A DNA stretch of 64,000 bases from Elusimicrobiaceae bacterium (GTDB lineage: Bacteria; Elusimicrobiota; Elusimicrobia; Elusimicrobiales; Elusimicrobiaceae), in assembly GCA_017534965.1 (NCBI GenBank), contig JAFXVA010000038.1, positions 16,913 through 80,912 on the forward strand, read 5' to 3'. Both the position numbers and the translations under genes were made by a program. This document shows, one piece after another, positions 19,001-26,588 of this stretch; position 1 is the first letter of the stretch, and each line of letters starts with the position of its first letter. Under the pieces are notes generated by a model that was not told the DNA's origin, did not search any database, and saw only the letters and a program-made list of their open reading frames with translations.

Positions 19001-21261
19001 CCAAGATCCTCATTATATACAGGAACCATTTTACCTGGGCAAGGTTGGCAATTTCCGTTTACATAAGTATGCGTTTGATTTTGACAAACACCGCAAGTGT
19101 TACGAGCAAAATTCGTCTTGTGGAAGAAGGGCTTATTAGTAGGACAGCAAGCTAATTCTCCCGTAGAAGCATTATTATCGTTTAAGACATCTGCTCTAAA
19201 ATCCTTAGGACAACAGAAACCATTATCATAAGAAATTGTTCCACCAATATTTACACTGCCTAAATTAGTTATTGGTTTAGTAACTTCTTTGCCGGTAGTT
19301 TTATTCCCGTCGTTAGAAGTTCTTGCAAAAGGATCCTGTATAGTATTCGATCCTAAATTTTGCGCTCTTTCTCTACTATCAGCAGTATCGCTAGTTATTT
19401 CCAAACCATAATAGGTATCAAAGAAACCGGTGTTACACTTACAAGCGCCGTTATTTACGTGCCAGGCAGTTCTTGTAGTAGCATCAGCTATCCAAGCAAC
19501 AGAAGTATCCCAATGGGTATTTGCTTTTGTGCATTGGCAAGTTTCAGTAGCAATACCACTTTGTATAACAACTGCTTGACCTTCTGTACCTGTCGGGCAG
19601 GAACATTCTGAAATTTTCTCAGAACTATTCCAAGTAGTAAAGGTTTTACCCGGGCAAGCATGACAACCGATTTCGTCATTATAGGCATGGAACCATTCTC
19701 TACATTGATGGCATATTTGCGTAGCGTAAATTCCTGCAGGTCTATTTGAATACTGAGTCTTTAGATCATTTACAACTTGATTTGTATCAGCATCATTATA
19801 GAACATCTCATCAGAAGGACAGCATTGTTGTTGAGAGATATTAAATGCCACATGGATTCTTGATTCGGAATTATCTTGTTTATAATTATTTTCAGTAGGA
19901 TAAGGACAACAGGCATCATAATCAAAACCATTTAATTCTTCTTTTTTCCAAACATCCTCATTTAAACAACAGGCCGCTTCCCAATATCTGTTTTCTTCAA
20001 TCAAAGTGGTAGCATCAGCAATATGAACCTCGTGTTCGCCCCCTCTTTTATCTGTAACTGTTCCAAAGAAAACAGGTTGTCTGCTGTCGCCACAGCGACA
20101 ATGGGTATAATCGGCAGTTAAAGGTCTATCGCCTTGATCTTCACCGAATTGAGATCTTGCAGCACATTCACAACCGGGGTCGGTATCTTGGGAAATAAAG
20201 ACCGCCTCCTGTGCGGAACATTTACAAGAACCATTTTCAAATATTTGTGAAGCATGGCAGAAACAAGTTGAACCCGGTCTGCAAGTGCAACCGCAAACAT
20301 TATTGCTCCAAATTTGATCACCTAAGCAAATTTCATTACTGCCTGTATTATTGCAAAACCAATTACAATCATTTTGATTCCACTCTTTATAATAAGCACT
20401 ATGACAATTTTTGTAAATAGGTGTATTGCAAGTTTCCCCCTCGTAAATATCTTCGGCACAACCTTCTATTACAGGATCGCCTAAAGTAAGATCAATATTC
20501 GTACATGGGAATATTGTATCACTTACTGTAGGAAAAGATGTAACAGTATGACTTGCTGTATCTATCGTCTTGCTAACGCGTTTATTTGCAGGACAATCTT
20601 CTCCTGTGCAGTATCTGCAAGACTGACAGCCCGTAACATTAGGATTAAATTCATAATTACTATTTATAAAGTTCAAAGGCGGATTATCCACACATCTGCA
20701 GGAATCTATATCAAGATATTGGCATTCGCCACATTGTAATGTGCACGGATTAGGATCGGGGGCTTCTCCGGCGCAAACTTCATCTATATCACCGACAACA
20801 GCAGTTCCTAAACTATTACACACAGACCAGGTTTCATCGGGGCCATCTTGGCAAGCAAGACCATTTTTGGTATAAGCAATAGCAAGAGCAAATCTTTCAT
20901 TCCCGCCATTAGGTTTATATCTACCGATAACACAATTACCCGCGTCTCCGGTTCTTAATTCAAGTTCATAATCAGTATTTACGGTTTTAAATCTTCCATT
21001 GTTTTGTTCATAGTCTTGAGGTCCAAGGGCTATTTTTGATACGGCACTATCTGTAAAAGCAGTTGCATATTCATGAGTTTGGGCAAATCTTCTGGCTTGT
21101 CTGGTGCGAACCATAACGAGCAAATTATTAACTTCTGCCGTGTGAGATCTTAATATAGATCTTTGATACATCGGAATAGCAATCATCGTTATGATTGCCA
21201 ATATTAAAACTACAGCAAGAAGTTCAACTAAAGAGAAACCTTTTTTATTACTTATTTTCAT
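16057..21261 (-). CDS. Giant cysteine-rich protein with type IV prepilin N-terminus
   Basis: A 1734-residue protein beginning with a canonical prepilin leader and helix (KKGF|SLVELLAVVLIL, Glu at mature position 5), a pilin-like globular segment to about residue 165, and then about 1550 residues of cysteine-rich sequence containing roughly 150 cysteines by hand count, with many CC or CCP doublets. Modules of the form CxxCP...W-N...CxCP-x-G recur at about residues 535, 740, 955, 1316 and 1452, resembling the disulphide-knotted receptor/EGF-like repeats of eukaryotic-type surface proteins rather than any pilin. It should be processed by prepilin peptidase and folded with many disulphides outside the cytoplasm. 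No known homolog is recognised. Terminator at 16003-16034. Confidence 0.85.
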   Translation of the reverse strand: MKISNKKGFSLVELLAVVLILAIITMIAIPMYQRSILRSHTAEVNNLLVMVRTRQARRFAQTHEYATAFTDSAVSKIALGPQDYEQNNGRFKTVNTDYELELRTGDAGNCVIGRYKPNGGNERFALAIAYTKNGLACQDGPDETWSVCNSLGTAVVGDIDEVCAGEAPDPNPCTLQCGECQYLDIDSCRCVDNPPLNFINSNYEFNPNVTGCQSCRYCTGEDCPANKRVSKTIDTASHTVTSFPTVSDTIFPCTNIDLTLGDPVIEGCAEDIYEGETCNTPIYKNCHSAYYKEWNQNDCNWFCNNTGSNEICLGDQIWSNNVCGCTCRPGSTCFCHASQIFENGSCKCSAQEAVFISQDTDPGCECAARSQFGEDQGDRPLTADYTHCRCGDSRQPVFFGTVTDKRGGEHEVHIADATTLIEENRYWEAACCLNEDVWKKEELNGFDYDACCPYPTENNYKQDNSESRIHVAFNISQQQCCPSDEMFYNDADTNQVVNDLKTQYSNRPAGIYATQICHQCREWFHAYNDEIGCHACPGKTFTTWNSSEKISECSCPTGTEGQAVVIQSGIATETCQCTKANTHWDTSVAWIADATTRTAWHVNNGACKCNTGFFDTYYGLEITSDTADSRERAQNLGSNTIQDPFARTSNDGNKTTGKEVTKPITNLGSVNIGGTISYDNGFCCPKDFRADVLNDNNASTGELACCPTNKPFFHKTNFARNTCGVCQNQTHTYVNGNCQPCPGKMVPVYNEDLGYALCTCPTGTESTGASTPLATTTDICECTLTHSTWQAPSSDWLTPYINNHTVIPSSSNGGNGANGNVSNTQIYLPMPGNWSDINGYCDCSSGFEFADHGFVDNTTIGDSGYCCQTEASSGMSSSRFDEHFWTSNANPAERFCCNSNVAFNPESPNAQCCSTKYYYSLSTLSSDFSNLQAEIGGCGACSNPQQTWTQEDQCQDCEYPKVPKWNNDPSFGYSNCSCPVGSQEVQDPEPPSWWQSFLELLGLGTSSGPETRISAVLGHCQCTDPNSVWVNGICQCPDGFKIDSESGYCCPTNKPHYWGNTCHLCLSTEYEYGGACHACPEGQYSVAGQCCPNEVNEDFIIDNQIHFINTPAGPRCSVCPEGLIYSGGECIVAPSSEVCDNISVNLLGQTICTCDNGAIWSQQQGCACESNDYEKDPCACNQCESEHHTSDSRQHFQWSPLWNPNKCSCEAGRIFNPSCCTTQGVECCLCAPGMVETFYGSASSLVNGCCPAGDIAPNNSQACCGKTTNGINIAYNTADQTCCPSSAPYWSEALGKCSKCPNPDVQWYDTEDSQCKSCPSPKEIGSWNDYYYAYTTCACPVGTAPNGLGDPLSADGQESRVTQGSLSLREDVCKCLTAGTEWSVIDNKCVCKSGTTLYAQDGATVSACCPNGVDLNNNTCCPSGTTWNASIEGGKCVKCPQPTSQIVPNCNGCSDIMRVDMTSWNDNAGGYTSCKCPVGAVDNTGDVIRYLVKLVGGEQIMNSSCKCPYNQHFVDSNFEQAYYQNVDGRTTEGLASCQQCPPGSVWLFDNKTNKSRCQCQNGFVMVNGSCQCTGVAFSLSTLQGCDPSTSGGKGINDCVCKPTCPTNTFWCNDACRCEYKDTLSNHPMFAGTAGGDTNYGVKATFSTTQNSGNAIIINSNNQETAVTLSNEVWLGGSRIGYCNFYCEGGDGRPVLNSQNIWLCGSYTTGSTCSAHGETQCYTVTASDPQYCPGN

Positions 21262-21492
21262 ACTTTATACCTCTTTTGGTAATATAAAACTTAATCTTAA
21301 ATATTTATAAAAACTATAGTGCCGTATAATATGAATTATACTACATTTGTCAATAAATAGGCACAATTATACTTATAAACATATTATTGCTTATAAAAGT
21401 AAATTTGTCAAGTGTATATTTATTATTATAATAAATATTTTAATAGATATATTATTTATTAATACATACCTTAATATACCCCTAAGAAAAAT
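21262..21492. other. AT-rich divergent intergenic region
   Basis: 231 bp of very AT-rich sequence between the giant pseudopilin gene and the portal promoter. On the minus strand a TTGACA at 21348-21353 and TATAAT-like boxes (21325-21340) could drive the giant gene, but spacing is not convincing. No other gene or repeat is seen. Confidence 0.4.
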
Positions 21493-21522
21493 TTGACTTT
21501 TTTTTATATAATTTGCTATACT
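21493..21522 (+). promoter_or_regulatory. Extended -10 promoter upstream of phage portal gene
   Basis: TTGACT (21493-21498), an 18-bp spacer and TATACT (21517-21522) preceded by TTGC (extended -10). Almost the same arrangement precedes the small terminase gene (24325-24354). Confidence 0.7.
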
Positions 21523-21537
21523 TTTTCCGTCGGGAGA

Positions 21538-21575
21538 GCGCGTTTAGCCAGCAATTTGGCCGGTCGCGTTTTTTT
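21538..21575 (+). terminator. Intrinsic terminator directly after the promoter
   Basis: GCGCG...CGCG and GCCA...TGGC nested stems followed by seven T (21569-21575), only about 15-20 nt downstream of the TATACT box. Any transcript would be a short RNA of about 45 nt unless the terminator is read through into the portal gene at 21631. Confidence 0.6.
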
Positions 21576-21630
21576 ATTTATATTTATCTTACTTTCTTTA
21601 TAAAACCTGCCTGCCAAAAATAAAAAAACA

Positions 21631-22833
21631 ATGAACTTAATACAAAAAATCTTCCAAAAAACCGACAAAAAAAACCTAGCTGCCCCAACTAACTTAAATA
21701 TGTTTATGAACTTGCCACGTTTAGGTGATAATATTTTGCCTTCGCCAAGTTCTCATAATTATGCCCCTTACACCGAAACTTACGGCGATAAGGCCTGGGT
21801 TTATGCCTGTGTAAATGTTATTGCAGAAACAACTTCAACCGCTGATTTCGTGTTAAAAAACGAAGAGGGCCAAGTTATACCAAAACATCCTGTTTTAGAT
21901 TTGCTCTATAGGCCTAATCGTTTTATGAGTGGCAGAAGTTTGCGCCAATGGATAATTGCAAGTTTAGAATTAACAGGTAATGCTTATATCTTAAAAGATA
22001 AATTAAATTCCCGAGGAGAACCGCGCGAACTTTTCCCCCTGCTTAGCCAACTTGTTGAAGTTATTCCCGGTAAATCTTCGCAGGAACCTATCGCCGGTTA
22101 TAAATATAGAGCAGGGGCCAAAACTGCCTATTATAAAGCAAGCGATATTATCCATTTTAAATACTTTAATCCTTTTGATTTTTTCTACGGACTTTCCCCC
22201 CTTGCTGCAGCAAGAAAAAGTATTGAAAATTTGGATAAAGCCGAAACTTATAACCGCGCTTTTTTTGATAATTGTGGCACTTTAAGTGGTATTTTATATA
22301 CGGAAGGCAAACTTGACGAACAAAGCCGCACCCGTATAATAAATGCCTGGAACAGCAAATACCGCTCTGCTGCAAAAGCCCATCAGGTTGCACTTTTAGA
22401 AGGCGGTTTAAAATGGCAAAATACCGCTCTTAGTCAAAAAGATATGGATTTTATTTCTTCTATGCAACTAAGCAGAGAAACTATCCTTGCCGTCTTTCAC
22501 GTGCCACCGGCTCTTGTCGGCGTATTTGAGCACTCGCCGCAATTTACGACAAAAGAACAACAAAGAATTTTCTGGCAAACTTGTATTCATCCTAAACAAA
22601 CTTTAATGCTTGAAACTTTAACGGAATTTTTGCTACCCCATTTTGATACAACCTGCACTATGTATTTTGATAAAGATATCAGTAATATTTCCGCCTTAAA
22701 AGAAGATGAATTACAAAGAGCCCAAGCAGCAAAAATTTACTTTGAAATGGGTTTTAATAAAAATGAAATTGCCCTTGCCCTTGGCTTGCCACTTTCGCCG
22801 ACAAAAAATAAAAAAGGAGAAAAAATAAAATGA
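21631..22833 (+). CDS. HK97-family phage portal protein
   Basis: A 400-residue protein with portal-family features: an N-terminal region with AWVYACVNVIAETTST, a YRPNRFMSGRSLRQWI central region and an HSPQFTTKEQQRIFWQTCIHP helix region, ending in a long helix. Portal proteins form the dodecameric DNA channel of tailed-phage capsids. The frame is intact and overlaps the following protease gene as ATGA. No strong ribosome binding site is seen. Base and codon use do not stand out from the neighbours. Confidence 0.88.
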   Translation: MNLIQKIFQKTDKKNLAAPTNLNMFMNLPRLGDNILPSPSSHNYAPYTETYGDKAWVYACVNVIAETTSTADFVLKNEEGQVIPKHPVLDLLYRPNRFMSGRSLRQWIIASLELTGNAYILKDKLNSRGEPRELFPLLSQLVEVIPGKSSQEPIAGYKYRAGAKTAYYKASDIIHFKYFNPFDFFYGLSPLAAARKSIENLDKAETYNRAFFDNCGTLSGILYTEGKLDEQSRTRIINAWNSKYRSAAKAHQVALLEGGLKWQNTALSQKDMDFISSMQLSRETILAVFHVPPALVGVFEHSPQFTTKEQQRIFWQTCIHPKQTLMLETLTEFLLPHFDTTCTMYFDKDISNISALKEDELQRAQAAKIYFEMGFNKNEIALALGLPLSPTKNKKGEKIK

Positions 22834-23402
22834 ATTATCTTATAAAAGGCAGCCCTAAAAAACCTGCGTTTAAAATACTTGCTTTAAAAGATGCTCAAAT
22901 AAAACAACAAGATGAATTTCTTTTTATAGAAGGTTATGCAAATACAAAAAATATCGCCGATAGATATGGTGATATTCCTGCTGTATATCCACAAAAAAGA
23001 GATTATGTTTATGACTTAACAGAATTCAAACAAAACCCTGTTTTACTAATTGACCATGTAAATAAATTAGACCATCTTGCCGGCTCTGTTGTGGAAATTT
23101 ACGAAGACGAAAAAGGCCTTTATTTTAAAGCGCTGTTTTCCGCCTCTAATCACCCGACTATTGCCCATGCAAGACAAATTTATAAAGAAGGACATGCAAA
23201 AGGTATCAGTATTGCAGGACGCTTTCATTATGAAAACCCGCAAAACCCAAACCAGTTAACTTTGGCGCAAATCTATGAAATCAGTTTAGTTGCAATACCG
23301 GCTGACCCAAGAAGTCTCGCTTCACCGACGGAAGAAAAAGTAAATCAAACTGCTTTGAAGGAAGAAATTAATTCTTGGTTAAAAGAATTAAACAAAAACT
23401 AA
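22830..23402 (+). CDS. HK97-family prohead protease
   Basis: A 190-residue peptidase of the U35/S78 type, which cleaves capsid scaffold during phage maturation. The expected catalytic histidine (His76, LLIDHVNK) and serine (Ser127, GISIAG) are present in the usual order and spacing. It follows the portal gene with a 4-bp overlap, as in HK97-type phages, but no major capsid gene follows. Confidence 0.88.
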   Translation: MNYLIKGSPKKPAFKILALKDAQIKQQDEFLFIEGYANTKNIADRYGDIPAVYPQKRDYVYDLTEFKQNPVLLIDHVNKLDHLAGSVVEIYEDEKGLYFKALFSASNHPTIAHARQIYKEGHAKGISIAGRFHYENPQNPNQLTLAQIYEISLVAIPADPRSLASPTEEKVNQTALKEEINSWLKELNKN

Positions 23403-23414
23403 ATATAAAAAAAT

Positions 23415-23452
23415 GGGCCAATAGACCTAGATTCATCTAGGCCTATTGACCC
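23415..23452 (+). terminator. Hairpin after the protease gene
   Basis: Arms CCTAG/CTAGG and AATAG/CTATT with outer GGG/CCC form a long interrupted stem, starting 12 bp after the protease stop. The following T-run is weak, so termination may be partial. Confidence 0.5.
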
Positions 23453-23481
23453 TTGTGAATCTTTAAATATACACCTATAAT
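23453..23481 (+). promoter_or_regulatory. Promoter for the secreted unknown protein
   Basis: TTGTGA (23453-23458), a 17-bp spacer and a perfect TATAAT (23476-23481), about 27 bp before the ATG at 23509 and its GGAGG ribosome binding site. Confidence 0.65.
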
Positions 23482-23508
23482 ATATGTATAAGAACGGAGG
23501 ATTGTAAT

Positions 23509-24264
23509 ATGAAAAAAATACTTATTTTAATTTTTGCACTTTTATCTTTAATGCCGCTTAATGCTTTAAATTTAGAAACCATTTTAGAAGATAAAACCTT
23601 AGCAAAAGAAATACAAAACACCTTACAAACTAGTCTTAACCAAGCACAAAATAACTATACTATTGTTGGTTTACTTTATACAGGTTCAGCTAAATTAGTA
23701 AGAACAAATAATTCAAAGGATCTTTCTTTAATACAGAAAAAGGGCTATATAACTTATAGTTTACGCACAAATAATAGTTTTAATAGATATACTATTGAAA
23801 TTATAGATGATAAAATTAATTCTACTCAAGACCCCCATAGAACCAATATTTATAATGTAGTATTTAGATTTTATAAAGATAAAGTTCTCGTAAAAGAACA
23901 ATCTATGGGTGTTATTGAACTTGATAATGCCGGCTTAGCAGATGAAGGCGATTTCTATACCAATTTAGCCGTTAATGCTTTTTATGCAATGAATAAATTC
24001 TATGTTTTAGATAAAGAACCAAACACTTGTGGCGCTCAATATGATATTAGCGGGGCTAAAACTGTTGTTCCTCCTTTTGAAACTCAAGTTATCGTGCACC
24101 ATACCCCCGATTGTAAAGACCATAATCATTGTTCTTGCCCCAGATCAGTCTCAGCAACCAGAATGCCTTACTTCCCGGCTAAAGTCAGTTTTGTAATAGA
24201 AACGGATGCCTGCAAAACAAATCCTGATTGCAGATGTCCCGAATATATAGTTTACGAAGACTAA
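23509..24264 (+). CDS. Secreted protein of unknown function within the phage-like module
   Basis: A 251-residue protein with an N-terminal signal peptide (about 1-20), a mixed central region and a cysteine/histidine-rich C-terminus (HHTPDCKDHNHCSC and DACKTNPDCRC) that could bind metal or form disulphides. I do not recognise the family. It has its own promoter and terminator and lies between the prohead protease and terminase genes, so it may be a host or cargo gene inserted in a phage-derived island. Confidence 0.7.
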   Translation: MKKILILIFALLSLMPLNALNLETILEDKTLAKEIQNTLQTSLNQAQNNYTIVGLLYTGSAKLVRTNNSKDLSLIQKKGYITYSLRTNNSFNRYTIEIIDDKINSTQDPHRTNIYNVVFRFYKDKVLVKEQSMGVIELDNAGLADEGDFYTNLAVNAFYAMNKFYVLDKEPNTCGAQYDISGAKTVVPPFETQVIVHHTPDCKDHNHCSCPRSVSATRMPYFPAKVSFVIETDACKTNPDCRCPEYIVYED

Positions 24265-24287
24265 ACTATTTATTACAACCTCCAAGA

Positions 24288-24309
24288 AAGCCCGCTGAAA
24301 GGCGGGCTT
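24288..24309 (+). terminator. Intrinsic terminator
   Basis: AAGCCCGC with GCGGGCTT around a short loop, followed by ATTTATTTG. It is 24 bp after the secreted-protein stop. Confidence 0.7.
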
Positions 24310-24324
24310 ATTTATTTGTAAAAA

Positions 24325-24354
24325 TTGACTTTATCGTCTGGAATTTGCTATATT
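24325..24354 (+). promoter_or_regulatory. Promoter for the terminase genes
   Basis: TTGACT (24325-24330), an 18-bp spacer, TATATT (24349-24354) preceded by TTTGC (extended -10). A hairpin (AGAG...CGTTTAA with TTAAACG...CTCT) lies in the short leader before the ATG at 24394. Confidence 0.65.
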
Positions 24355-24393
24355 TTAAGTAGAGGGCCGTTTAAAAATAAAATTAAACGCTCT

Positions 24394-24753
24394 ATGCAAA
24401 TAGAAAAACTTGCCAAAGAAAACTTTTTAAAAATCTTACAAAAATCTTTAACTTTAACCCAAGCTTTAGAAGAAAGTGCCTTAGATCAAGGCGACCTTTG
24501 CCGTTTTTTAATTGAAGATAAAACTTTCCAAAAAAATTTTGATAAAATTATCAATTTAAAATTAGAACTTGCCTTGCTGGAAAGTGCCTTAAAATCTAAA
24601 GCAGCGGGTATTTTATCTTTTTCCTTAATAAATCGTCTGCCTAAAAAATACAATAAAACAAAAAAAGAAGAAAAACTTTCAAACACAAACGCTACACCAA
24701 CAAAAATAATTTATTTTGAAGAAGGCACTTTTTCCGAGGATAAAAATGTCTAA
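24394..24753 (+). CDS. Probable phage terminase small subunit
   Basis: From the ATG at 24394 the protein is 119 residues. An earlier TTG (24325) falls in the -35 box, so I choose the ATG. The N-terminal half contains an HTH-like pattern (LTLTQALEESALDQGDLCRFLIEDKTFQ) as in small terminases that bind the packaging site; the rest is short and basic. It overlaps the large terminase gene by 8 bp, the usual small-then-large arrangement. The call rests on context more than on sequence. Confidence 0.55.
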   Translation: MQIEKLAKENFLKILQKSLTLTQALEESALDQGDLCRFLIEDKTFQKNFDKIINLKLELALLESALKSKAAGILSFSLINRLPKKYNKTKKEEKLSNTNATPTKIIYFEEGTFSEDKNV

Positions 24754-25936
24754 CTTACTCAAAATAAAAGTAAGCAAAGTTTTTAGCCAAACAATAAAAG
24801 CAAAAAGCAAAATTGTATTAAATATCGGCGGGGCAAGAAGCGGTAAAAGTTATGCTATGGCCCAACTTTTGATAATGAAAGCCCTAAATTATCCAGGCCT
24901 TAATATAGGTATTGCGCGCAAAACTATGCCCGCTTTAAAAATGACGGCCCGTCGTCTTGTTTTAGATTTACTTAAACAATACGGCCTTTATCAAACTTCT
25001 GCTTTTAATAAGACGGAAAATTATTATCAGTTAAACAAAAGTCGTTTGCAATTTTTTTCTCTTGATGACCCGGAAAAAATTAAATCAACCGAGTTTAATT
25101 ATTTATGGCTTGAAGAAGCAACCGATTTTACTTATCAAGATTATTTAGTGCTTTTAACCAGACTTTCCGCACCGACGAAAGAATACCTTAAAAATCAAAT
25201 ATTTCTAACTCTTAATCCAACAGATATAAATTGCTGGATAGCAAAATATCTTTTAAATCAAAAAGATGTTTGCCTTATAAAAAGTACTTATAAAGATAAT
25301 AAATTTTTATCTAAAGATTATATCGAAACTTTACTTTCTTTAAAAGATTATAATAAGCAGGCCTATAAAATCTTTGCTCTTGGAGAGTGGGGCTCAAGCG
25401 AAACTTTAATTTATACAAATTGGCAAATGGCCGAGCAAGCACCCAATTCTTACGACGAAATTTTTTGGGGGCTTGATTTTGGCTTTAATAATCCAACGGC
25501 TTTAGTTAAAATTTTTGTAAAAGACAAAATTTATTTTATAGAGGAAAAACTTTATAAAACCCATTTAACAAATACTTTACTTATAGAAGAATTAAAAACT
25601 ATAATCCCCGAGCAGGAACGAAGCCAAATAATTTATGCCGATAGTGCAGAGCCAGATAGAATTGCCGAAATCTCTTCCGCCGGATTTAATATAAAACCTG
25701 CTTTAAAAAGCGTTTTAGACGGAATTATGTTTGTTAAAAGTTGCGCTTTAAATATTATAAAAGTATCGCCAAATTTAATAAAAGAAATACAAAGTTATTC
25801 TTGGAAAACGACTCTAAACGGGCAGCTTACCGAAGACCCTATAAAATATAATGATCATGCCCTTGATGCTTTGCGCTACGGCTTATATACGCATAAAACA
25901 CATCAAGGGCATGTTGCTCAAATAAGTTTTATTTAA
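24746..25936 (+). CDS. Phage terminase large subunit
   Basis: Starting at the ATG at 24746, which has a GAGG ribosome binding site, gives 396 residues. Walker A is GGARSGKS (28-35), Walker B is LWLEEATDF and the nuclease domain has DFGFNNPTAL, YADSAEPDRI and NDHALDALRYGL, characteristic of the PBSX-type large terminase that pumps and cuts phage DNA. The frame is intact. It ends 6 bp from the convergent TPR lipoprotein gene. In HK97-like phages terminases precede portal and protease; here they follow, with no capsid gene. Confidence 0.9.
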   Translation: MSNLLKIKVSKVFSQTIKAKSKIVLNIGGARSGKSYAMAQLLIMKALNYPGLNIGIARKTMPALKMTARRLVLDLLKQYGLYQTSAFNKTENYYQLNKSRLQFFSLDDPEKIKSTEFNYLWLEEATDFTYQDYLVLLTRLSAPTKEYLKNQIFLTLNPTDINCWIAKYLLNQKDVCLIKSTYKDNKFLSKDYIETLLSLKDYNKQAYKIFALGEWGSSETLIYTNWQMAEQAPNSYDEIFWGLDFGFNNPTALVKIFVKDKIYFIEEKLYKTHLTNTLLIEELKTIIPEQERSQIIYADSAEPDRIAEISSAGFNIKPALKSVLDGIMFVKSCALNIIKVSPNLIKEIQSYSWKTTLNGQLTEDPIKYNDHALDALRYGLYTHKTHQGHVAQISFI

Positions 25937-25942
25937 GATTAG

Positions 25943-26539
25943 TTATTTTCCTTCGCCTGCGTCGGTTAAAGCAACTTCTATACCGGCTGCTTTATAATCT
26001 TTCATAGCGAGGTCTTCTCTACCAAGTTCGGCATAAGCACCGGCTCTTTGGCTGTAAACTGCGGCAGAAGGCAAAATCTTTAAAGCTTTTGTATAAGTAT
26101 CAACGGCTTTTTGATATTCTTTCTTAGAATAATAAATGCCACCTAAAGTCGTAAGAGCAGCAACATTTGAAGGATTTACTTTAAGAGCTTCATTAACATA
26201 ATTTAAAGCTTTATTATAATCACCTTTGGCTGCATAAGAGGCACCCAAAGCAGAAATAATTTCGCTTCTCTTATCTCCGGCTTTATAAAGTAATTCAAAA
26301 TATTTTATTGCTTCATCATAATTACCTTGTTCATATAAAACTGCCCCCATAGTGCCATAAGCACTGACGGCATTTGGATCTGCTTTTAGGGCTTTCTCTG
26401 CACTATCCCAAGCAGCTTTTAAATTGCCTTTTCTATAATACATATCACTTTCTGCCAAATAATCATTGGCACTTTTTGCGCCCATAGAGGCACAACCGGC
26501 TAAAAATAAAACTGCAAGTAAAATATATCCTTTTTTCAT
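25943..26539 (-). CDS. TPR-repeat lipoprotein
   Basis: Starting at the ATG at 26537-26539 with an AGGAGG ribosome binding site gives 198 residues. The N-terminus is a lipoprotein signal (LFLAGC, lipid cysteine at about residue 16) and the remainder has four to five TPR repeats (patterns such as ALKADPNAVSAYGTMGAVLYEQG). A longer reading from 26731 would add 64 residues with no signal sequence and would overlap the divergent glycosyltransferase. TPR lipoproteins commonly act as assembly scaffolds, PilW-like, but no partner is identified here. Confidence 0.85.
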   Translation of the reverse strand: MKKGYILLAVLFLAGCASMGAKSANDYLAESDMYYRKGNLKAAWDSAEKALKADPNAVSAYGTMGAVLYEQGNYDEAIKYFELLYKAGDKRSEIISALGASYAAKGDYNKALNYVNEALKVNPSNVAALTTLGGIYYSKKEYQKAVDTYTKALKILPSAAVYSQRAGAYAELGREDLAMKDYKAAGIEVALTDAGEGK

Positions 26540-26558
26540 TACATCCTCCTTTTTGAAT

Positions 26559-26569
26559 ACTATAGCAAA
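26559..26569 (-). promoter_or_regulatory. Extended -10 for the TPR lipoprotein gene
   Basis: Minus strand TTTGCTATAGT, 20 bp before the start codon at 26539; the divergent glycosyltransferase gene starts 20 bp away on the other side. Confidence 0.5.
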
Positions 26570-26588
26570 TTTTGTTAAAATAAAAAAT

